A stretch of 64,000 nucleotides of DNA, taken from assembly GCA_025331565.1 (NCBI GenBank), contig JAFREQ010000015.1, positions 1,488,001-1,552,000 on the forward strand, read 5' to 3'. The position numbers were made by a program, and so were the translations under genes. The DNA is from Holacanthus passer. Lineage: Eukaryota > Chordata > Actinopteri > Pomacanthidae. Position 1 is the first letter of the stretch, and each line of letters opens with the position of its first letter. Shown here in pieces: positions 33,993 to 47,800 of the stretch. The notes beneath the pieces are model-generated. The model worked only from the letters and a program-made list of their open reading frames with translations, searched no databases and had not been told where the DNA came from.

Positions 33993-36900
33993 GAATGAGA
34001 AGAGGGTGAGGGAGAAAGGGAGACACAGAGAGATGAGAGCAGAGACAGCAGGATGGTTGTGGGGGAAAAGAGTGTAAATGCAGGAGCTGCGGACTGACTA
34101 GGATCGAAGTGTTTGATGTTGGACTCCTGTCCCTCTCCCTCCAGCTTTTCCCATCTGATGGCATCTGTCTTCTTCATCTTGAACTCCACCTGACAAAAGA
34201 GATGGGAGACAAGGGGGGGGGGGGGGGGCAAGGGAGATAACAATGTTTAGCAAAATGGTCCTCTTTGGCGTGCGGGACAAAAATAACGCTTCCATTAGAG
34301 TGACATCTTAAAAGTACAGGACATCAGATCATTATTGAGGCCAGAGAGACTGTCTGTTCTGAGCCGTTGTCAACTCAGCCTGCGAGTGTGTGTTTGTGTG
34401 TGTGTCTGTGTGAGAGAGAGAGAGAGAGACATCAGGGATATGCGGGGGCACAGCACAATCTCGAACCTCACTGACAGACATACTGCACTAACGAGATGCC
34501 TGTCAGCCAGAGGGCCAGTGTGAAAGACGGAGCGAGCGTGAGGGAGAGGGGGAGGAGGGAGGGAAGATCCTAATTCCACACAGCAGCATCTGATCCAAAT
34601 CATTACACCAGGAGAACATGGGAGAGAAGGAAAACAATGAGGGGAGAGAGGACATGGACACGCGCTTTTAACACTGAGCCGCATTGACAGGGCACATACC
34701 AGCGAGACACGCGAGCTGCAGCGCCAATTCCCCCCCCACCACCCATTAACGGTGCATGTGTTTGATATGTGTGCACGTGAAAGACAGCGCTGGTTATGTC
34801 GGTGCAATTAAGGAACATTTCTGCTCTGCTGGGCGATGTGATGATTCATTTATGAGGGTGCCAGAGGAGGAGAGGGAACCGAGGTAGACAAGGTTAGAGA
34901 TGAGGAGGCAGAGAGGCTGACTTGAACTGAGTGAAGCGTGAGTGAGGGGAGCAGATTGAGGGAAATAAGACAGTATGATCGCTGCTACTTTCTCCGCCAA
35001 GGTGATGAGCTAGCGTGAGTAGTGGCTGATGGATCACTTTGGTATGTGTCAGCGCTTTCTGGCCCCACAAAAGGCCCCCATGCACAGCGAGGCACCTGGG
35101 CAGTGTCCGAAATTAACTTTTTTTGGCTCACCTGCAAAGGGCCGAGAAACTAAAAAAAGAAGATGTCTGCTGAGAATACAGGTTACCGCCAAAGTAATTC
35201 ACATCCATCCTTCAAAAGAATCTGCCACCTAACTTTTTGCAAGTTTGTCCATACAATCAGATTCTGTGAGTTTAAATTCGGACTCCCACACAGCTTTTTG
35301 ACATCAGAATTCGGGGCTGTGCCCGACAAGCTCACCCCTCTTTATAGCGGGTGTAATTTAAACCCACCTTCAAATGTGGGCACGTGGAAGAGTTTTAAAG
35401 ACGGACAAAACCCTTCCGATAAGGTCAGACAACATGCACAAACTATTTGTTCCGAGCACAACTCAGCCCTTATAGCAAGCATACTGTACATACAGGGAGT
35501 AAATGAAAAAGATGTACCATGTGAAGCTACAATGATTGCTGATTGATCAATCGTTTCAAGAAGAATCTGTTGCCATTCACTGGGATGATGAGGATGAGAT
35601 GTGGGTGGACCTTCTAGCAGGACAACCATCCAAAACATACAGCAAAGGAGACCGTCAATTTGCTCCAGAGGAAGAAAATACAGGTGTTGGAATGGCCCAG
35701 TCAATCACCAGACTTGATCCCAATAGAGCATTTGTGGAAGGAACTGAAGTTCAAGATTCACCAGTGGGCCCCCCTGAATTTTCAAGATTTAAAGACTGTC
35801 TGTGTGGAAGAATGGGCCTAAATCCCACCTGAACACTGTGAGAGATTGGCTTGTTTTCCTACAGCGAGCACCTTGACGCTGTCATTACAAACAAAGGCTT
35901 CTCCACCAAGTATTTAATAAATTTCAGTTGTACTTTTTCCTGTGCTATTCAACTTTATTGCACATGATTTTCGTAGACTGGAATTTTACAATTTTTAATC
36001 TGTGTAGTTTTGAGTTAATACCAATGTCTTGTCTAATTTCCATGTCAATAGTTACACTGTCTAGCTGAATTTCAAAAAATATGCTTAATGAAACTTCAAA
36101 ATTACTTCATGGTAACTGATGTCAGGGTGAAAGGACGATGGGGACCATGGACTGACTCAGGGAGAGGTTGAAGATGTTGGTGAACACCTCTGAAAGTTGA
36201 TCAGTGCACACCCCAAGAGAAGAACGTCTAGACTATCTCCACCGGCCCTGTCAAGCATGCCAAATTCGGCATTTGGCCAGCTAGCCCAATTGTTTGCACC
36301 ATTTCCTGGCAATGTGTGTCAATGAATTTAATGTCCGGAGCTTCTGAAGGAGCACTGAAGGATGGGGTGTATTTGTTCTTTAAGAATTTTTAATTTGCTA
36401 CAGCGCTGATTTGCGAATCTGACTGGTTTCTCCAGAGTGAAAGCGGCTGATGCTCATAGGTAATGTAGTATTTAGATCACCTGCCATGGCAGACTGACGG
36501 AAATTTCTCTGAAATAAAGGAGAAATAATAAAACCTAATGACCATAACAAACTTATAGTACTACTAAATTATCCAGGATACATCAGTGTTTCTATGTTGA
36601 TTTATTCAGTCCTGTTCATCAGTTGTGACAATTTGTGTTTGATAAACTCATTCAATCGATTTTTGAGACGGCTCCTCTTGGCATATTAAATAATTTTTGT
36701 TTTTTTTGACAGATGCACCTGCAATCTGGGCTTTGAGCTCTGTATGGGGTCTCGTGGTGCTTTGAAGACTTTGGTGTGTATCAAAATGCTGATTTCCCAG
36801 GCCTGCTCTCATGGCTGACAAATACTGCTAATTGGCATGCAAACTAATATAGCTTTGTGGCAGTGCTTGTAATTCTGATTAAGTTAATTAAATTCAGTTC

Positions 36901-38744
36901 AATTCAAAAAACTTTATTTGTCCCCGGGGGGGCAATTCAAAGGCATGTAGAGCAGTGAAACAAACAGTACAATAAGCACAATACAACAGTACAAAAAGAT
37001 GAAAAGATCAATGCAACAACTATGGAAAATACCGAATGAATAAAGTGATCGGAGTGCAATACTGAATGAATAAAGTGGTAAAGTTAAAGGCAAATAAGTT
37101 ACATTTGATTTCATTCTCACACTAGATGTCTTCTTATGTCTTTTTATTATGTGTTTAGATTTTCTGTTTACCCCTGTGGGTGAACAGTTGCATATTCCAA
37201 TATTATCTCAGTTTTCACAAGGCAGAAACTCAACAGCCTGATTTGTTACTGATCATTGAAAGTCTAACACCGAGATAAAGTCTGAGAACAGAAAAGGATC
37301 AAATAGTGGAGACCAAGCAAATTAAATGGTATCATCCTCAAATTACCAGCCAGAGTTTGCAGGTGCCACTAATTGTCCTCAATGTTTCTGCAGTGTGAAG
37401 TGGAGCAGAGCTCGAGCTGCTGCTCGTGTGTGTCAAAGTGTGTGTGCTTCTCTGCGTGCTCCTGGGCCATACAACATTAATCTGCTGCCACATCTGTGTT
37501 TCCTGGCTTTTAAGGGATATGGCAGGCCAGGCGCCGTGTGTGTGTCTCTCTGTGTGCGTTTCTGTGTGTGTGACAGGCGAAGCAATGGCTCGTAAAGGGA
37601 TGTGACAGCAGAGCCACATACAGGGGCCACCACCCACAGGACCCCAAGGGCTGGACTATACAATACTGCGCTACACACACATACAGACACACATGTGGAC
37701 ACACACACATGCTATTTACAGAGGGGCACTGGGGTCCCATGTCGCTTGTCACATGTGTTTGTAGCCACTGCCCCCCCTCCTCCTCACTGCCACGACGCCT
37801 CACCCAGCATCTTCTCCCTCTTTCTCCAGATCCCAGCGGATTTCAAAACAAACTCGGCTAGAAAGATGCATAAATGAAATAAATATAAACATTCTTAGAC
37901 GCTGACAGGCATGCAAATTAAAGAGCGGAGACGCCACTTTAGCTATTTTCCGAAAAGAGATGAGTTTGGAACTGAATGAACGAGCGAGCGTGGATTCGAA
38001 AACTGTGATGAGTGTGTTTGCGCGCACGTGTCTCAGTGTGTGTGCGTCAGCCGTCTGTTCTGATCAAACACACTGGTGTGTAATTGGCTCCCCGTTGTCG
38101 CGGTGAACCCTGCGGTTGGAATGTCTGTCGTGGTGGAGGACAGGAGGAGGTCGCATTGACGATAATGTGCTACAGACGACACACACACACACTGCAAATA
38201 CTTTGTGTAAATGGCACAAGTGTGTTGAAAGATTACTGTTCAGCCTCTGTATTTGTGTGTGTGTGTGTGTGTGTGTGTACACACTCGCACACTCACGCCC
38301 GGCTTAGCCTTCCCCTGCTAAGTTGTCTTTAAAGACAGCGAGGAGATGAAGCGTAAACATTGTGGAGCGAAGAGTGCAGGGCAGCCTATTACAGAGACAG
38401 ACAGACCGACATTGGTTGGGAATCAACAGCTCCGAGGGCAATGCATTTTTTTTTTTTAAACGCTCATTAGGGATGCATGCCAATCTGGAGAAACTTGATT
38501 TGCTGATGCTGTTGTTCATTTGAATGTTTTTTTCCCCCAGTGGCTCCTTGGCTTCAGAAAAATGAAATGGCTCCAAAATATTTAAATGAGACACACATTG
38601 AGAAAGCTGCTCAGTTTGTTGGGGTCTTTCACATCGTCGTGCACTTGTACCCATACATACACTTCACCTGTAGAGTTTTAGAAGAGTTAGGTGCTTCTAT
38701 GCCGTCTTGACCGGTTACCAATGAGGGCTTCTGGGCTCGATGGG

Positions 38745-38801
<57 letters not shown>

Positions 38802-41800
38802 TAGGGGCCATGTGTACCGGAGGAGCCCAGTGGACCAGGGAACAGTCAGGGCTTTGTGGGAGAGGAGGAGGGCTTCTACACACTCTCTCTCGTTATCCTA
38901 GAGGTAGGTGTGTGTGTGTGTTTTTGCATGAGCGCAAGACAGAGAAAGACAGAAGGTGTACGTGTGTGTCTGTCTGTGAGGAGCCATGTAGAGATTGACA
39001 AAATGAAGACGAAGAAGGTAAATGAGGAAGAAATAGCTTAAAAAAAAAAAAAGACTGAAAAGACTGCAGATAGAAGGGAGAGAGTCAAAGACCATCTTCA
39101 GCTGTGGTCTCTCTAAGACTGAGCCCTTGTTTAAGCTGCAGCCCACGTGCACCTCTGGTATGCAGTGTCTGCTGTTGCCATGGAAAAGTGAGAAAGTGAG
39201 TGAGAGCTTTTTTTTTTGAGAGGGGGCAGTTTCTGTGCAGGTCAGCCTCTGCTCGGCACCGTGTAGCCAGTGGATATACTGCACACAATATAGATGTCAG
39301 GTTATATAACGCCACTAATCAAATTTCCCGGCATCGTTTTGCTACTGTGGCACCATACAGAGTATAATTCCAGCCCCTGTGGTCATGCACTGCCCTTTCA
39401 TTTCCCCTGAGGTCTCGCTGTGAAATAAACTAAAATAAATATCATCATTGCTTTCAGAAGCTCTGTGGCTTGGCTTCTTGGGGATTTGCAATGTTAATAC
39501 CACAGCATATCTATTTAGGCACTTGGTGTAAAGCCTTTGTTTTTGTTTACGCTTGTTCATTGATGCCACACAGATATAGAGTACATTTAATGGAAACATA
39601 TATAAGACTGGGTATTGCTTGTAATGTTTTGATATTCATGCTAATACTATTCCTGAGTTTCAGTACCCATGGTAAAATGATTATTTTTTGATATTACTTA
39701 GAAATACTTTTTTTTTTTTTAAACAAAAACTTTTTTCATTTCACAAAAGAAACTTCTTAAAGCAGCTATAATCGATATTCACATATTAAGAATGCACCAG
39801 AGATTCAGCTCATTGTCCAGCTGTCTTGTCCATAACCTCACTGTTTTACTTCATGGTCACCACTCTCAAAGTGTCGTTTTTGCCTCAGTCGGCAGCTGCT
39901 TTTAGCAAAAAAGATCCAAAAATCCAAAGCATGTTTCCTGCTCGGCCGCAAACAGCAGATACAGTCGATGACTAGCTGATGAGCACAGCGGAGAATTTAG
40001 CATCTTAAGAGTCATATACTTCTCTCGACATTGGTGGAGACCAAAAAAGAGTGAAAAGAAAGCGAAACTAGAAAAAAAACACCTAGAAAAATAACTCCAT
40101 ATGAACAATAATGTTGCTCCAAAACTGCTGACTACATAAATAAGCAACTGTTGGCCAACAAATTTGCCATACCAGCTTGCTGATGATTTGTTAATATGTT
40201 CACAGCTACGATTCTAAAGTGGCCAAAAGAGAAAAAAAAATCGTTATTGCAGGTTTAAATATGAAATTGTTGAGACCCACTGTTCATTGATATTAATAAT
40301 ATTGCAATATTATGGGGATTTCAATTTTGTGGCTGTTTAAATCACTATAGGCTGCACTGTTCTGTCTTTTGATAAGACGTTTATATCTTACATAAGGCAT
40401 TTATATAATTCATTTGACAGCATTTACCGCAGTGTTCGAGTGGCATCAGCTGTATTAATATCTTCCCTCAACTCTACTTGTGTAGGTAGCTTGTGTATAT
40501 CTTGTGCGTCTTATTACATCTCTTTTTCATTTCTCATAAAGGTCATCTGTCTCCTATTGGATTATTAAAAGACAAGATTATTGCTATAATGTAATTTTAC
40601 GACTAATAAACTTTTCCTTCCTCATGTGGAGTTAAACTTTGGTCGAAGTAAATGTTTTGGAGTCAAGATCATATTAATATCATTCATTTTATATATCATA
40701 TTGGTCATATTGGTCATTTATAGAAATGCCATGGGTGAAGTGCATCTGGAGGGCAGTCCCAGGATCAGTTCACGAACTGAATGAGTAATGAGCTGCTGCT
40801 TTAGTAAATAAGTTAAATACATGCAGTTGCAGCAACTAGTTCACTGAAAACTGCAGCTCACATTTGCATTTGCTGAGAAGATCTGGCCTACGATTGTCAA
40901 AATATCTGGCGTAAACCAGAAAGAATCTAATTTAAAAAATTAGTAAACCAGATTGCAAAATTGCCCTGGCATTCATCAGCACTGGGTTGGTACCAAAAAC
41001 TGTTGAGGTTCAATATGCAGCCAGAAATACTGTATATAAGTATTAGTTCCATGTGTGGACCACCTGTGTGAGGTGACAATAAGCAGTCAACATGGCAATT
41101 ATACTTTTACTAACTATCTAACTATAAATGGCAACCTAATAAGTTTTTGTTGAGTTACTATAATAGGACATAACTAAAGATGCTTTACAAAATGCTGTGT
41201 CAAAACACTGTGGAAAGATCATATCCCAACAAAGAGAGCAGAGTTTTATGTTGTACTGTATTGACAAGACCGGATTGATCAATACCCTAAAAAACTAAAT
41301 CCTCCTCAACAATAAAAAAAACCCAATCAAAACAACTCACACAAAAACCTTCCTCTTGATCCTCAAGCTAGAACCTGACATTGGTCTAAAGCCTGAATCA
41401 GCACACACTCAGCCAGCACACTCATTAGCCCACATCCTTTAGAATACACACTAATTAGTCTATAGTAAAAAGTGCCCTTCCTACTCATTAGGCCCATAAT
41501 CACCTTAAACAGTGCTGAGGAACTCTCAGCGAGTCCTAATGTGTGCGCACTGTGTGTGTAGGAGTGAGGATTTGTGCATATGCGTGAATCTCTTGTTAGC
41601 TGCTCAGATGAACTGCGCTAAGGTCTCCACAGGAGCCGCACTGTACACAGCGAGAGTGGATTTTCTCATTTCTACTCCAGCCACAGTGAGCTTTACCAGC
41701 ATTAAGGAATTATAGGTAGTGACAGCCTACTTTACACTGCTTTAAATTATTGAAGAGATTATGATGTTAATCTCAGAGTAGTAACCCAAGTAATGATCGG

Positions 41801-44800
41801 TTCCAAATTCAGTGAGCTGCTTAAACTCACACAGGCATAGCTGCCTTTTTTAATCCATTAACATTTTTAACAAAGGCTCAATAATAATCAATGGTCAGCT
41901 GTCAAGACAATAAAAGCCTGAACACACAGTGAGGATACAGTGTTATTTGATGTTTGGCTAAATTGCAGTTCAGAGATTTGAAGAATAGTCAGAGGAGGTC
42001 CCGCATCTCTCCAGCGTGTGACATTACTACATCATTTTTTCTTTATGGCAACATAAAAGATGTTCCCTGACATGTTTAATAGTCTCCTTCTTTATTGTTG
42101 AGAGTAACTGCTAGGACGGCAAGGCTACGTACAGTGTTCCCACTGATTCTGAGCAAAATTCAATGACTTTTCATTGACTTTCAAAAACTTAGTTGGAGTG
42201 TTTCTGTGACCTAAAAATTCTTCCTTGTTTGTTTATGTTTTTCAGCTCTGAAATGTTGTAAAGTGGTAAACAGTTTTATTTTTTCACTACAGCTGGGCTT
42301 GCTGTGAGAGAAAAACATCGGAAAACCCAAACCACCATCTAACACTAGTGTATGTGGGAAACAGGTTGTACAATATAATATGTAAAATGAGCTATTTGTT
42401 AAATTCCTTGTTATTTCATGACTCCCCACAGAGGACATGGCGTATTTCCAGCCTTTCCCTCAACCTGGATACACCTCTGAAAACTCAGATATTCCCGATA
42501 TTGCATGACCATGGCCAATTGTATCCTGGCAGCTACATCATCTGCTTAGTTTGATGCCATTTTATCACCTCAAGTTATTTAGTGTCGGTCAGTGGTGGTC
42601 ACTGTGACCCTAGAGAGGACAAAAGCCGGCAGTGTTTTGCCCCCTGTGCTCCAACATTAGAGAACGCACAATGCTTTGATAAGCCTTTTAGTGCACAATG
42701 GACCATTTAACACAGCCAGTGTTGAAAACACGCAGGTCTGACACATAGTTTGTTTCTGCTTCATGTGCATGTCACCTGTCACAGTAAAATGTCTGTTAAA
42801 CCCGCCAGGAACGTGTCAAATCATGGTAAATGTATGCCAGAATGTAAAATGTGCAGAGCGGTAGTGGACTCCCTGTTGATGTGGAAGTCTCAACAGCACA
42901 CTGACAGCACTAGCTAAGCTAAAAGTGACTGTGATACCTTGGTGGTGAGGATCTTGAAGTTGCTCTGTTGAGGGACAATGGCGTGCAGGAGGTGGAGGTG
43001 GAGATTGAAGTTCTCCCCTGATGCCAGTTGTATCGTGGCGGAGAGCTGAAGAGAAGAGACACCAGATATTAGGCATTACTCCACATTGGCTGCCATGAAA
43101 TTTTGTAACCAGGTAAACACAACAATGTGTAATAATTTTGTTATTCTTGTTTACGTAAATATTTAACAATTCCTGTGTTAAAACTGTGGCATTCATTTTA
43201 TTTAACTGCAGAAAACACACAAAACAAAAAAGAAAAATAAAGAGTGAGGGGGGTGAAGGTGTCAGTCTGTCCATGAGAATAATCATGTGATGTGGCTGGT
43301 GTGATGGCCAGGAGTATCCTCGCCCTGTCCCCTTCAGCCACTGAGTGACCAGTGATGGTGTTTGAGGGGGGTCAGACAGCTCCTAACAAGCTTGTCACTC
43401 ACTGGGTGGGTGGCATGTTGGTTTAGACGGACATGGCCTCAGCTGCGGCCCAAATCCTCACACTCGTTACACACTCCTCACTTGGCGTATGCTGCCCTCG
43501 TATAGCAGAGCACTAAAAACTGCCCACTCGCGGAATAACTCTCCTGTACAGTACATCACTTCAACTTGTAATCGTTTGCAATTCCACCTACCACTTCTCT
43601 AAAAGTGGACTTTTCTGATTCGGGACCAAATGTATGTTAGAAGTAGTTCATCGGGGATAAAAGCTTAGAAAGTTAGCTAAAGTAGCTTTTGGGCAATTCC
43701 ACTAAACTATCAAAGCCTTAATATTCATTTCAAGTTGAATTCCTGCGCTGTCTGTAGGTATACAGCTGCTGCACACTCAGTCACCAGGGAAAATAACTGG
43801 AACCACTGCCTTTCATCTTTAATTTCTTTTGTATATACTGACCTAGTAAAAAATATATGAACTTATCTGTACTTCACACCACAGAGGCAGCTTAACAAGT
43901 GAATGTGTGATTCAGCGCGAGTGAACTATTTCTTTTGAAATGGTGTAAACTCAGTTTGTTATTCTATTAGGCAAGACAAAGCTGTTCCCTGGGGTGCCCT
44001 GCAGTTACCCCTCTGAGAGAAGCAAAGAGAAGTGGAAAGAGACAAAGGAAAAGAGAAAAAGAGAAAGAAAGAGGATTGTCCCTTGAGGGCTTTGCAGCTG
44101 ATCCTAGATCAGTTATGCCTTCTATCTACAGACAATTAGGAGGTTGGAGAAGCTGGGGAGGGTAAATTGTTCTTAGATCTGTACTTTGGGAGCAATGTTA
44201 ACAAGGCACCACTGGAGGCATAGTTGGGTCCATGGGGAGAGTGAGTGTGTATGTGTGTGTATGTGTCTGAGACCCATCTAATGGGCCCCCCTGAGGAAAC
44301 ACCCAACAGCTAACCCATCTCTGCTCCAAACAGACACACACACACACACTTCACTTCAATACATTCACATGTGTGTTTATACCTCTTTTTCCATGAAGTT
44401 GACACACACGCCATCCTTGGGTACATTTTTTGCCATGACTGTGACAATGACTTGAGATTCTGTTTGGTACCAGTCATGTCTGCAAGAAACACACAAAAAA
44501 CTGATTAAAGTCTAAAAACTTCTTCTATTTTCACCACTAACACGATGAATATATAAACTTCATGAAACCAAGAACTTGAATGTAATAACTAGAATCACCA
44601 CCTCGTGGTTGTACGCCTCCACCAACCAGTCAAGTTGCAGTTTACAATCAATGTCTGTCCAGACTCATATATATAATATATGTAGTGAAGACTTTGAAGG
44701 AATAAAAGGTATTAATGGTATTTTTTGTTGATAATAGAAGTTATCACTATATTGACATGTGTGATTCCAGTGAAATATTTCCAGTGAGAAACGTGCTGTC

Positions 44801-47800
44801 TTCACTTACTGACTATTTGTACAGAGGAGTACAAAGGACTGATAGAGAGCTTCACCTGATGACCTGAAGCTCAATATCACAAAACCAATGAGCTTGTGGT
44901 TAACTCTTCCTGTATAATCTATTAGTGTGTCAATTCATTGAGAGAAACAAAAAGCAGGATCAAATTCCTTGTATATGTTCACATGCTTGGCGAATAAAGC
45001 TGATTCTGATAGAACACAAAGTCGTAGCCATGACAGTAGACAATGCTTCAAATATGGATGCTGCTGCAAAGAAGCAAATTCAAAATGTGGATGCTTCAGA
45101 TGCATCTTCAACCAGGCAGCACAGAAGATCTATATGATCACCACAGTTTCAAGGTGAGCACCCAAGATTAGTGTCACCAATTCAGTGTATGACCAAATGT
45201 GAAATATGGTCACAATTTCCCCTTCTGTTCCTGAGTTTCTGAAGAATGGCCAGAAAAGTCTTTTTGCAGAACATTATGATGACACAGTGAAGTCACGTCA
45301 TCACTTTATACTATTGGACATTTGTGTGAAATGTTGTCATAATTAGCCTATGAACTCTTGAGTTATGGACATAAGCATGTTTTGTGAAATCACGATGACC
45401 TTGAACTTTGACCACCAAATTCTAATCAGTTCATCCTTGAGTCCAAGTGGACGTCTGTGCCAAATTTGAAGAAATTCCCTCAAGGCATTCTTGAGATATC
45501 GCATTCATGAGAATAGGATGGATGGACAGACGGACGGACAACCTAAAAACATAATGCCTTTGGCCACGGCTGTTACCGGCACAGAGGTATAAAAAGCAAC
45601 TCATCATTAACATGCATGGTTTGTGTACATTGTATTCACCCAATTTTACAGAATGGGGCCACTTTAACACAGTAAGGCCTAGTTATTCACTACACTGGTA
45701 TAATAAAAAAAAACATTAAAAACAAAAAACAGATGCCTGGATAAGGCATAATTGCATTTATGCACTTACTTCACTGGTGGAACTGCTGGTGTCTGCTGGG
45801 TCATACAGCCCCCGAAACAGGACCACAATTAGAGAGGAGGATGCGGTGATGAGGCAGAAGGATGAGACAAACAGGACAGAAATGACAAAAAAAACAGAAC
45901 ACCAACAAAAGAAGCTTAGTAAGGCTTCCTTCTTTGAAGCAGGAACATACACACGGCTGATGCTCTCTACTGATGCTGAGAGCAACAATGCCCCCAAGTG
46001 GTCATACAGAGAAACTCACCCTGTTGCCGCTGTCGGTCTCTGTTTGCCCTGGAAAGAGAGATGAAAATTTTGGGTGTGCGGCAGGAAACATTTAGCACGC
46101 CCCTTAAGCTAAATCGAATCTAAAATATGATGATGAAGCTGTTACGAATGCAACCGTAAAGCTAAGACACATTTGTCAACATACAGTAGACGATATATGA
46201 CCCCACACAGGCAGACACACACACACTCTCCCATCCTTGCCACCAGTTTGTTTACTGGTCCATCCACGCCCATTAAAAGCCCTGTGAGCCCAAGCAAGCC
46301 TGATCACCGTTTACCAGCATGCTATCATACATTATTCACTGACTTCATTACACAGAGAGAGAGAGAGCAGAGAGAGGGAAGAGAGAGATGATAGGAGGCG
46401 TGTTAATGTTGTCTTAATGAGGTCGCGTTTGAAATGGTGAGGAGGGGGGCTGTTTGGGGGATTTTGTGGGTGTGTGGCTGTGTGTGTATGTGTGTGTGTT
46501 TTTAAACAAGCAGGGTGCGACATGTGATGGAACAAGCAGGCGCCGTGTGTGTGTTGCCTGGTGGTAAACACACTGTCACCAGCAGACACAACGACTGCTC
46601 CTGGTGTGAGCGTGAGCAAGCGCAAGTAGGGTACTTTCAAGTTTCAAAACACCCTGGTGTGCATTTGATTGTGTGCTTGTGTGTGTGTGTGTGCGTATGC
46701 ACGCTGTCTGTGAGCAGGCCTATGAAGGGGTTGGGTCTCATCGGGGGCTTTCAAACATCAGTAACGTTAACTCTGATGAATCATACCGCTCCTGGGTGTA
46801 CGTGTGCATGCGGGTGTGAAGCGTGTTTGTCAAAACTCATGCTCTTGTTTACTTGAGATGATCCAGAGGGCCCGGGCATCACCAGAAAACAGAAACACAC
46901 CACCCAGACATGGCATGCATCTTTTATTGGACTAAGCAGCTCTGCCTGCACACTCCACCACTGCGAACACATACTGTAGATTCATGCATGTGTGCAAGCT
47001 CATTTGTTTGATCAGATGGGCTGATCAGCTACCTGACTGAGCCATTTAGCTTATGTTTCATAGCAGGGAGTAAATAGTATATAGAAGTACAACTGGTAAT
47101 GGATTTTGAGGTCTTAAACTTTTTAACTAAAAACTGCCATAGGCAATACTGTGTACTAATATTTGATTCCTTTGAAAAAATATTACAATCAGTTTGGAAT
47201 AAAATAAAAAAAGACTGTTTAGTATTTTAATAAAACTAAAATTAAAGACCAATATCAGCTCTGAATACTGGTTTAACCTTGATAAAAACAGAGACATGAT
47301 AGAAGTCTTAGTTCAGCTACTTACCACCAATCATCTCCTCACACCGCTTGATCCAGATCTCAAACGATTTGTCAGAGACTGTGGAAATCACAAAAAAGAA
47401 TAGAAATTCACTGTCATTCATATGTTGATTAAAAAAGGCTCTATTAGAGAACTGAATGAATATATTTGAAGGCATCAGTGATGTGTTAATGAAGTCTAAA
47501 GCAGTTTGACTAAGTGTTGGAGAAGGCTAAAAACGAAGATTAAGTGCAGGAGAAGTCTAAAAACATTAAGGTGTGTTTCCAAAGCAGAAGTTACTTGGAA
47601 GAAAATGGGCACACACATGCGTATGATACATTACTGTGGGTCATATCAGCAGCCCAAAGCAGAGGCACAATTTACCAGCAAAATTTGTTTAACTCTAAAA
47701 ATGGATTCACAGCAACAATTTTTGACAAACATTGCAGTGATGGACCCTGAGCCTATTTTTCAATCTTTTTTCCACTGTTCCACTGATTTAATTCCGACCA

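Larger units (their letters stand above)
34229..42937. other. sugt1: sugt1 intron 10 (8.7 kb, transposon-rich)
   Basis: The largest intron of the window. It carries a Tc1-like transposase relic (about 35,580-35,940), a LINE reverse-transcriptase relic (about 36,127-36,212, minus strand), a LINE-tail-like repeat (36,895-37,060) and long GT tracts at 38,254-38,279 and 38,748-38,799. I found no further exon; the remaining open frames are mostly CA/TG-repeat artefacts. Confidence 0.6.

Noticed and set aside
42816..43286. 156-codon minus-strand open frame overlapping sugt1 exon 10
   Set aside because: It runs in a different frame from the CS-domain exon, which has clear homology and splice sites.
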